Of a stretch of 64,000 nt of DNA, positions 54,618 to 61,168 are shown piece after piece. The DNA is from a virus, in the IMG/VR virus record IMGVR_UViG_3300013286_000725, positions 41,824-105,823 of that record, one strand, 5' to 3'. Numbering within the stretch: position 1 is the first letter of the stretch; each line of letters starts with the position of its first letter. The notes beneath the pieces are model-generated. The model worked only from the letters and a program-made list of their open reading frames with translations, had not been told where the DNA came from and did not search any database. The position numbers and the translations under genes were made by a program.

Positions 54618-54856
54618 ACAACTACAATATGTCTATTCACACAAATCCCGATGCAAGAGCCTGGGCTAAATTCTTTACTGAAAAGTATAAAGTATGGTCG
54701 GAAGATGGTGTAGAGTCTGACTCTGAGGCCTTAATGACTGCGTGGTTTGCCAATGCTATGATGGCGATGCATGATCATTTAGTATTGAAAGGTAATCCAA
54801 TCAATGGAGATCATGCCCAATACCTTATAGATAAAGAAAACGGAGTTAAACAATAA
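54614..54856 (+). CDS. small conserved phage protein
   Basis: 80 residues from ATG 54614, which overlaps the endonuclease stop; ATG 54629 (MSIHTNPDARAWAKFF) is another possible start and might be the ancestral one. The sequence is helical with an acidic middle (WSEDGVESDSEALMTAWFAN). No motif assigned. One-base overlap with gp47. Confidence 0.6.
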   Translation: MNNYNMSIHTNPDARAWAKFFTEKYKVWSEDGVESDSEALMTAWFANAMMAMHDHLVLKGNPINGDHAQYLIDKENGVKQ

Positions 54857-55869
54857 TGGCAAACTTATTTAAAAAAGTTGCGTGCATGACCGATATTCAT
54901 TTCGGTCTCAAGAGCAATTCATCAGTACACAACCAGGACTGTGAGGATTTTGTAGACTGGTACATTGCCAAAGCCAAGGAGGAAGGCTGTGATACAGGTA
55001 TCTTTCAAGGAGATTGGCATCATAATCGCAATAGTCTTAATATCACTACTATGGACTATAGCCTTAGGGCCTTGGAAAAGCTCGGAGCGGCGTTTGATCA
55101 ATTTTATTTCTTTCCTGGCAATCATGATTTATATTACAAAGACAAACGGGATATTCACTCTGTAGAATTTGGCAAGTACATCCCAGGAATTACTGTTGTT
55201 CATGAGCCTACTACCATTGGCGATGTTACGCTGTGCCCGTGGTTAGTAGGGGAAGAATGGCGGGCTGTGGGTAAGAAGGGCGGCAAGTATATTTTTGGTC
55301 ACTTTGAATTGCCCAGCTTCTTTATGAACGCCATGGTGCAGATGCCAGACCACGGTGAGATCACTCTTAATAGTTTCAAAAACTATGAGTTAGGATTCAG
55401 CGGGCACTTCCACAAACGCCAGCAACAAAAGAACATGATCTATATTGGCAATGCTTTCCCGCACAACTATGCAGACACATGGGACGACGAACGAGGCATG
55501 ATGGTATTAGAGTGGGGCGGGCAACCAGAATACCATACTTGGCCTAATCAACCTACTTTTAGAACACTCAAACTCAGTAGACTTATAGACGAAGCTGATA
55601 GTATAATTAAACCTAATCAGTATCTACGAGTTAACTTGGACATTGATATCAGTTATGAAGAAGCAACTTTTATCAAAGAAAAGTTTATGAAAGACTATCC
55701 AATTAGAGAACTAACCCTAATCCCTGAAAAGAAAGAAATTGATATCAATACCAATATTGATATTCAAAGTTTTGAAAGTGTAGATCAAATTGTCAGCAAT
55801 CAATTGGTCAGTATTGAAAGCGAGCAATTTGACAAGACTGTGCTGTTGAGCATTTATAATAACCTATGA
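54856..55869 (+). CDS. 47: recombination endonuclease subunit gp47 (Mre11-like)
   Basis: 337 residues (T4 gp47 is 339). Metallophosphoesterase that, with gp46, resects DNA ends for recombination-dependent replication and host DNA degradation. Phosphoesterase motifs in order: TDIHFG near residue 12, GDWHHNR near 52, GNHD near 91, GHFELP near 150 and GHFHKR near 178. Overlaps gp46 by four bases. Confidence 0.95.
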   Translation: MANLFKKVACMTDIHFGLKSNSSVHNQDCEDFVDWYIAKAKEEGCDTGIFQGDWHHNRNSLNITTMDYSLRALEKLGAAFDQFYFFPGNHDLYYKDKRDIHSVEFGKYIPGITVVHEPTTIGDVTLCPWLVGEEWRAVGKKGGKYIFGHFELPSFFMNAMVQMPDHGEITLNSFKNYELGFSGHFHKRQQQKNMIYIGNAFPHNYADTWDDERGMMVLEWGGQPEYHTWPNQPTFRTLKLSRLIDEADSIIKPNQYLRVNLDIDISYEEATFIKEKFMKDYPIRELTLIPEKKEIDINTNIDIQSFESVDQIVSNQLVSIESEQFDKTVLLSIYNNL

Positions 55870-57644
55870 TAAAAATTAAAGATCTGTCAGTTAAGAATTT
55901 TATGAGTGTGGGTAACCAGACTCAAGCAGTTGATTTTGACAAAGAACAGTTGACTCTTGTGCTGGGCGAGAACTTAGATCAGGGCGGTGACGACAGTGGC
56001 TCAAGAAACGGTACTGGCAAAACTACCATTGTGAATGCACTTAGTTTTGCACTGTACGGAACTGCGCTTACCAACATTAAAAAAGACAATTTGATCAACA
56101 AAACTAACGGTAAGAACATGTTGATCACATTGAGTTTTGAGAAAGACGGTGTTAGTTATCGTGTTGAGCGAGGCCGTAAACCTAATATTCTCAAGTTCTA
56201 CATCAATGATCAGGAACAGGAAACCGCAGAGTCCGACGATGCGCAAGGTGACATGCGTGAAACACAAAAGGACATTGATGACTTGTTGGGCATGAGTCAC
56301 GACATGTTCAAGCACATTGTTGCGCTTAACACTTATACTGAACCGTTTTTGAGTCTTAAGGCTAATGAGCAAAGAGAAATCATTGAACAGTTGTTGGGTA
56401 TAACTCTGCTGAGTGAGAAGGCAGATTTACTTAAAGAACAAGTTAGAGTTAGCAAAGAAAAGATTTTGCAAGAAACTGCTGACATCGAAGCGGCAAAAAA
56501 GTCTAACGAGCGCATTGAGCAAAGTATTACCAATTTAGAAACTAAACTCAAAGCCTGGAATACTCAACAAGAAACAGACGGAGTTAAAATTGCCAAAAGC
56601 ATTGCTGAACTTCAAAGTGTTGATATTGAAAAAGAAATTGCACAGCATGCACTGGTCAAAGAGTATGATGAATTTGCGGCCACTATCAAGAGTCTTAATA
56701 AAGAAAAAGCCACGCTGGAAACCGCAGTGGGTCAAGCAGATAAAAGTGTAACCAAGTATACCAAAGAAGTAGAGCAGTTAAAAAATAAGACTTGTCCGGC
56801 ATGTGAACAAGAGTTACACAGTCACAAGCATGAAGACATGACAGCTACCGCTGAAAAAAATCTAGAAGACGCAGTGGCCTATATAGAAACTGTCAGCAAC
56901 AACTATGCAGGTGTGTTGCAAGAGTTAGAAATAATTGGTGACATAAATGGTAGGCCTAGAACTTACTACGACACAGTAGAAGAAGCACTCAAGCATCAAA
57001 ACAATCTAGCAACATTAGAACAGGCATTGATTAATAGGCAAGAAGAATCTAATCCTTATCAAGAGCAAATTGATGAGCTACGCAATAGTGCTATACAAGA
57101 AATTTCGTGGGATAATGTTAATATATTATCCAGCTTGAGAGACCATCAAGAGTTCTTGCTTAAATTGTTGACCAGTAAAGATAGTTTTATTCGAAAGAAG
57201 ATCATAGATCAAAACCTTGCCTATCTTAACAATCGTCTAACATTTTATCTTGACAAGATGGGATTGCCGCACAGCGTTAATTTTCAAAATGATTTGACTG
57301 TTGAGATCACACAGCTGGGTCAGGACTTGGACTTTGATAACTTGAGTCGCGGTGAGCGCAATCGTTTGATTCTAGGATTGAGCTGGGCATTCCGTGATGT
57401 GTGGGAAAGTTTATATCAACAGATTAACTTGTTGTTTATTGACGAGCTGATCGACAACGGTCTTGATGCCGCAGGAGTCGAGAACGCATTAGGTGTTCTC
57501 AAGAAAATGGGCCGTGAACGCAATAAAAATATCTATTTGATCAGTCACAAAGACGAATTGATCGGTCGTGTTAACAATGTTCTTAAGGTTATCAAAGAAA
57601 ACGGTTATACCAGCTATGCCAATGATTTGGAGATTGCAGACTAA
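55866..57644 (+). CDS. 46: recombination endonuclease subunit gp46 (Rad50-like)
   Basis: 592 residues (T4 gp46 is 560). SMC-type ATPase partner of gp47. Walker A NGTGKTT near residue 47, long coiled coil from about 170 to 450 broken by a zinc hook CPAC near 310, ABC signature LSRGERNRLILG near 494 and Walker B LLFIDELIDNGLD near 520. All key motifs intact. Confidence 0.95.
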   Translation: MIKIKDLSVKNFMSVGNQTQAVDFDKEQLTLVLGENLDQGGDDSGSRNGTGKTTIVNALSFALYGTALTNIKKDNLINKTNGKNMLITLSFEKDGVSYRVERGRKPNILKFYINDQEQETAESDDAQGDMRETQKDIDDLLGMSHDMFKHIVALNTYTEPFLSLKANEQREIIEQLLGITLLSEKADLLKEQVRVSKEKILQETADIEAAKKSNERIEQSITNLETKLKAWNTQQETDGVKIAKSIAELQSVDIEKEIAQHALVKEYDEFAATIKSLNKEKATLETAVGQADKSVTKYTKEVEQLKNKTCPACEQELHSHKHEDMTATAEKNLEDAVAYIETVSNNYAGVLQELEIIGDINGRPRTYYDTVEEALKHQNNLATLEQALINRQEESNPYQEQIDELRNSAIQEISWDNVNILSSLRDHQEFLLKLLTSKDSFIRKKIIDQNLAYLNNRLTFYLDKMGLPHSVNFQNDLTVEITQLGQDLDFDNLSRGERNRLILGLSWAFRDVWESLYQQINLLFIDELIDNGLDAAGVENALGVLKKMGRERNKNIYLISHKDELIGRVNNVLKVIKENGYTSYANDLEIAD

Positions 57645-57898
57645 TGAGCGGACATGATGGTTTAATGTCAGCTTTCCAGGTTTACTTTAAGGCAAACCAA
57701 CGATGGGAAAGCACACAAACACATGTCTCGGCCATTGCTCTTAGACGAGCACTTAGAGATTTGAGAGATCGCGCAAGCGAATACAGAGTAGAGATACAGA
57801 CAGTACGAGAAAAAAAACCAAAAGTTAAATCACCAAAATGGCGAGAAGAACAGGCAAGTCAGAACGAAAAGGCTCAAGGCAACGATGATGCTAACTAA
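57644..57898 (+). CDS. small basic conserved protein
   Basis: 84 residues. Helical N-terminal part (SAFQVYFKANQRWE, IALRRALRDLRDRASEYRVE) with many arginines, then a Lys/Gln/Asn-rich tail (REKKPKVKSPKWREEQASQN) that is probably disordered. Overlaps the gp46 stop by one base. May act with the nuclease or bind DNA; not recognised. Confidence 0.65.
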   Translation: MSGHDGLMSAFQVYFKANQRWESTQTHVSAIALRRALRDLRDRASEYRVEIQTVREKKPKVKSPKWREEQASQNEKAQGNDDAN

Positions 57899-57901
57899 AG
57901 C

Positions 57902-58327
57902 ATGTCATGGACTTATCAGGATACAATTATTGAAACATTACCCGAAGAATGTGTCGGGTTTGTATATCTGATAACCAATGTCATCTCTGGCAGAAAATAT
58001 ATAGGCAAGAAATTAGCAAAATTCTCAAAGACGACCTACAAGACTGTAAAGTTGAAGAACGGCACAAAGAAAAAAAAGAAAATTCGAAGCAAAATAGACA
58101 GCGATTGGCGTGAGTACTACGGAAGTAGTCCTAACTTGACCGCAGATATAGATGCACTAGGCAAAGAAAATTTCACAAGAGAAATATTATATTACTGCAA
58201 CTCAAAATCAGAATGTTCATACATCGAGGCCAGAGAACAATTCACCCGCAAAGTTCTAGAATCAAAAGACTATTACAACGGCCAGATATCTGTCCGTGTA
58301 CATGGTTCCCACATATTAAAATCTTAG
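57902..58327 (+). CDS. GIY-YIG nuclease-like protein
   Basis: 141 residues, essentially a single GIY-YIG domain: FVYLITN and GRKYIGKKL near residues 19-36, a lysine-rich insert (LKNGTKKKKKIRSK), SDWREYYGSS near 71 and REILYYCNSKSECSYIEARE near 95, where the catalytic glutamate is expected. It lacks the DNA-binding tail of homing endonucleases and resembles a small conserved endonuclease of T4-like phages. Located beside gp46/gp47; a DNA-processing role is likely. Followed by the structured noncoding region. Confidence 0.8.
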   Translation: MSWTYQDTIIETLPEECVGFVYLITNVISGRKYIGKKLAKFSKTTYKTVKLKNGTKKKKKIRSKIDSDWREYYGSSPNLTADIDALGKENFTREILYYCNSKSECSYIEAREQFTRKVLESKDYYNGQISVRVHGSHILKS

Positions 58328-58812
58328 GCTAATCATACAGTTAGGGCTCGCACCGGCTAAAATCGGGTGCCGAACAGTTGAAACCTGGACTCATAGTCGC
58401 AGGGATCCGAAGTCTTGCCGCTGTAAGCAAGCACTCAATCAGTATCCTTAACAGGACCACGATCGCTTAAAACCTGCGATTTGATTGTTTGAACAGAATA
58501 CATAATAGGTAAAAAGAAGGGAGAAAAACCCTGGATTAATATATGCGACTGCGTGTGTATATTAATTGCCGTTGAATCTAAGACGGAGCTCGTGGTACTG
58601 GTCAACCGCCACTGTAACTGCTCTAACGCTAGTGTGACATTGTGCAACTCAGATAATGTTATATTTTTTAGCCCGGAAACGGGCTAAGTGTGACTGAACA
58701 ATCTAGATAATACTTAAATGCTTCGCATTAATTGTGTTCTAAGAAACAGAAAACATGTTCGAGCGCGAGCGAAGAACTGAAGAACGCAAGTTCTTCTTTA
58801 ATAAATACACAT
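58328..58812 (+). ncRNA. 485-bp structured noncoding region, possible RNA gene or leader
   Basis: No convincing gene fits here. Many stems are visible: CCTGGACT/AGTC-G-CAGG (58384-58403), CTTGC/GCAAG (58414-58431), ATCGC/GCGAT (58462-58480), TTAATATA/TATATTAA (58536-58565, extended by wobble pairs), and TTAGCCCG-GAAA-CGGGCTAA (58668-58687). Two stretches, around 58375-58431 and 58569-58622, share a layout of stem with TTGAA loop, then a variable part, then CCGC and CTGTAA. This faintly recalls the cobalamin riboswitch core, but the complete consensus is absent. Class unknown. Confidence 0.5.
58668..58796 (+). repeat. cluster of tetraloop/triloop hairpins
   Basis: Three perfect short hairpins in about 130 bp: TTAGCCCG/CGGGCTAA with loop GAAA (58668-58687), AATGC/GCATT with loop TTC (58717-58729), and GAAGAAC/GTTCTTC with loop GCAA (58779-58796). 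TTCG/CGAA pairing also surrounds 58758-58773. The last hairpin is followed by TTTAATAAATA, so it could terminate weakly and/or precede a late-type element (AATAAATA, 58800-58807). Confidence 0.55.
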
Positions 58813-60057
58813 ATGAAAGTTTATGATATCATCTCTGAAGAAAAACAACAACTAAATGAATTCGTACCTCTTTTGATTGGCGGCCTTACGATTGGCGGTA
58901 TATTGACCGCCATAAACTTAGGTATAAGTGCTTGGGGTGCTTATGATATCTATCAGTTTGTAAAAAAGTATAATGACGATCCTGACAAAATTACAGACGA
59001 TGAGTGGGGCGATCTTTGGATAGATGCCGCACTATTATTTGCACCTGCAATAGGTAAATTTGGTAGAGCTGCATTTGTCAAAGTGCTTCCTAAATCTTGG
59101 ATTATCAAAGGTGGCGCTTGGTTCAAACGATCAGTATTAAAAATATATGCCAAGTCAGCTACCAAAGGGCTTGCTGGCGCAGATCGAATCAAAGCATTAA
59201 AGGCTATTGCTAAAGAAAGTAGATCAGTTGCATCTGCGCAAAAATCTATCAATGCATTAGGCACTGCATGGAAAATAATACAAACTTTAGGTATTAGTGT
59301 AGTTGGATACAACTACTGGACTGAACTATCTGCGCTGGATGAAGAATTTAGAAAATTCAAAGGTGGAGATAAGACCACTAAGATATTTGGTAATTCTACA
59401 GACAGTGATGCGTATGAGGTCTATCTTGACCTACATGCAAAGATACTTGGAGAGTTGACTATTGCTGTTGGTGGCTTTGTAGGCGGAATGGCTGTGGGCA
59501 AGACTATTGGCTTCCTGGGTAACTTTATAGGGAAGACACCTGTAGTTGGTTGGGCTGTCAAAATACCTTTTGATATAGCTTCCGGACTAGCTAAAATGAT
59601 GGGCAACACTAGTGTTTATATTCCCCTGTTCATGGCCACTGATGCTGGCAAAAAGTTCATGGAAAGCGGAATTATAACTTTGATCACCAAAGGTATCGGA
59701 CATATGGAACAAGGTGCTATAGAATTGCTATCTAAAGCATTAGAAGAAATAGGTGTGTCAAAGGGTGTAACTGATAAAATACCTGGAAAAACAGAAGAGC
59801 CGCCTGCTAGTGTGCAGGCTAACGATGCCGAATCTGACAAATATATCAAAACTGGTCAAGGTAATCCTGCACTTAGAAAACGCACTGTTGGCAAGCAAAT
59901 CTATATTGGCAATGTACTAGTAACCGACGACGATGGCTATCTATTACCCAGCGTTGGAAGTCGAATTCAAGATATACAAGACAAGGCAAAGATAGTAGGA
60001 GAGCCGGATCCTACAGCGGGTATACCTAAGAAGCCCGGTGTTGATTACACCAACTGA
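58813..60057 (+). CDS. hydrophobic glycine-rich phage protein of unknown function
   Basis: 414 residues from ATG 58813 (MKVYDIISEEKQQLNEF); the longer frame from 58732 would read through the hairpin cluster. The N-terminal 17 residues resemble short leader peptides of phage virion proteins. Hydrophobic segments: VPLLIGGLTIGGILTAINLG near 19-38, WIDAALLFAPAIGKFG near 73, and LTIAVGGFVGGMAVGKTIGF near 220, so membrane contact is likely. The acidic C-terminus (residues 330-414) is soluble. Candidate for an injected or membrane-acting virion protein. Convergent with the gp26-like unit, two bases apart, with no terminator visible. Confidence 0.6.
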   Translation: MKVYDIISEEKQQLNEFVPLLIGGLTIGGILTAINLGISAWGAYDIYQFVKKYNDDPDKITDDEWGDLWIDAALLFAPAIGKFGRAAFVKVLPKSWIIKGGAWFKRSVLKIYAKSATKGLAGADRIKALKAIAKESRSVASAQKSINALGTAWKIIQTLGISVVGYNYWTELSALDEEFRKFKGGDKTTKIFGNSTDSDAYEVYLDLHAKILGELTIAVGGFVGGMAVGKTIGFLGNFIGKTPVVGWAVKIPFDIASGLAKMMGNTSVYIPLFMATDAGKKFMESGIITLITKGIGHMEQGAIELLSKALEEIGVSKGVTDKIPGKTEEPPASVQANDAESDKYIKTGQGNPALRKRTVGKQIYIGNVLVTDDDGYLLPSVGSRIQDIQDKAKIVGEPDPTAGIPKKPGVDYTN

Positions 60058-60059
60058 TT

Positions 60060-60292
60060 TTAAATCCAGGGCAACTTAGTTGCTTTGGTTGTTTCAATAT
60101 TTTCCGTAATAATATCATTCATGATTTTACGATCTTCAAAAGAGTAAACATGAAATAGGTCATGGCTACTAACACCACCTCGCATATACCAACTGATTCT
60201 AAAAATTTCGTCTTTTAGAGCTTTGGTATGTGTTTCATACCCTTCAATAAACTTTTCTATCTCAGAGTTCGGCAGTGTTTGTAGCCTTATTC
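60060..60292 (-). CDS. -1 frame extension ORF (probable frameshift product tail)
   Basis: An open frame of about 77 codons with coding character: SEIEKFIEGYETHTKALKDE, then IFRISWYMRGGVSSHDLFHV and ENIETTKATKLPWI at the end. This looks like a conserved tail-assembly chaperone-like segment next to gp26 in T4-like phages. The frame has no ATG, GTG or TTG; only CTG, ATA or ATC could start it. It lies exactly in the -1 frame of the gp26-like gene and is entered at a slippery sequence just before that gene's stop, so translation as a fusion is more likely. Confidence 0.6.
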
Positions 60293-61099
60293 GAAAAAAT
60301 TTGATTGATCCATCGTGATAGTAGTTTTATCTTGATGATGGCAATCGGAGCATTCTACTTGTAGATCAGGCATGGCCCAGACATCTTTATTTGCCTCAAG
60401 AAAGTCTTTGATCTGTTTATATTGATCTCTGCTCATGTGACTTAACCATTCAAGTATATGTTCTTTTTCAGAAACTTTTCCATCTGGCATGTCTACAGAT
60501 TCAATACTGGCCAATAATACTTTTAATTGTATATCAGCTAATTTAGCATAGATTTCGTCTATGTATCCCTGTTTAGTTTCTTCAGTAACATTGGCCAATT
60601 GTGCTAGCATACGCTGTAGAGTAAAATTTTCTACATTAAATCCAGTAACTTCGTTGTAGTTTAATGGTCTAATATTGATGGTTAAATCGCCTAACGGTAG
60701 TCTACTGTTAAACACTTTGTCTTTGTAATTTTCAATTACAGCACCTAAATCCACATCAAAATTGTCTTCGTGCCCGCAATTAACACAGGTGTTGACAATG
60801 GTCATTTTTTCACCAAAAGTAGCCATTCTGATAGCAACTAGCAAGGTATCAGTATCTAAACTAGGAACAACTGTGGCGTCTTTAATATACGGGCAACAGG
60901 ATTCAATTAACTTGATTGATGCTTCGCCGTTAAACAGGGCGTCAGGCGTTTTCATAATGACCTCGTCCATACCAGTCATGGCAAAAATAGGCACATTACT
61001 GCTGTCGCCCTGTAAGGTTCCTTCGGGATAGAACAATCCCTTGCTGGGAAGACTGATATAAATTTTAGGTTGTCTAAAATATTTTTGTAATGGATTCAT
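60287..61099 (-). CDS. 26: baseplate hub protein gp26-like
   Basis: 270 residues (T4 gp26 is 208). Matches the T4-type baseplate family: KIYISLPSKGLFYPEGT at the N-terminus, then MTGMDEVIMKTPDALFNGEA and SCCPYIKD. Two metal-binding-like pairs, CVNCGH near residue 106 and CSDCHHQ near 253, are visible. Functions in assembling the hub. Upstream lies a late-type element shared divergently with the tape measure gene. It ends FFE-stop over a slippery run. Confidence 0.8.
   Translation of the reverse strand: MNPLQKYFRQPKIYISLPSKGLFYPEGTLQGDSSNVPIFAMTGMDEVIMKTPDALFNGEASIKLIESCCPYIKDATVVPSLDTDTLLVAIRMATFGEKMTIVNTCVNCGHEDNFDVDLGAVIENYKDKVFNSRLPLGDLTINIRPLNYNEVTGFNVENFTLQRMLAQLANVTEETKQGYIDEIYAKLADIQLKVLLASIESVDMPDGKVSEKEHILEWLSHMSRDQYKQIKDFLEANKDVWAMPDLQVECSDCHHQDKTTITMDQSNFFE
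60293..60302 (-). other. candidate -1 ribosomal frameshift site
   Basis: On the minus strand AAATTTT (60302-60296) and TTTTTTC (60299-60293) overlap. Both fit X-XXY-YYZ in the gp26 reading frame (AAT TTT TTC), four to six bases before the TAA. A -1 slip opens the downstream 77-codon frame. No clear downstream pseudoknot was seen. Confidence 0.5.
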
Positions 61100-61114
61100 G
61101 GTATTTTGGCTCTC

Positions 61115-61143
61115 GATAAATATAATTGCACAATATATTTATA
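61115..61143. promoter_or_regulatory. divergent late-type promoter pair in a palindrome
   Basis: GATAAATA on the plus strand (61115-61122) faces the tape measure gene; TATAAATA on the minus strand (61143-61136) faces gp26. Together they form a near-palindrome around ATTGCACA. Both genes are structural, as expected for late control. Confidence 0.6.
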
Positions 61144-61168
61144 TACGCACATTTCTGGAAGAAAATAA

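Noticed and set aside
58341-58412. A tRNA-like fold in the noncoding region
   Set aside because: Stems are present but there is no standard T-loop (TTCGA type), acceptor pairing or CCA-type end. No convincing tRNA was seen anywhere in the window.
58668-58687. TTAGCCCG-GAAA-CGGGCTAA hairpin as an intrinsic terminator
   Set aside because: The T run precedes the hairpin on the plus strand and A residues follow it on the minus strand, so neither direction has the required hairpin-then-U arrangement.
58732-58812. Upstream extension of the 414-residue protein (start at 58732)
   Set aside because: The extra 27 residues would be encoded by the hairpin cluster and look non-coding; MKVYDIISEE at 58813 is a normal phage N-terminus.
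58328-58812. Group I or group II intron next to the GIY-YIG gene
   Set aside because: No exon reading frame is interrupted, and the core P/Q/R/S or domain V sequences could not be found by eye. Kept only as an alternative for a model search.
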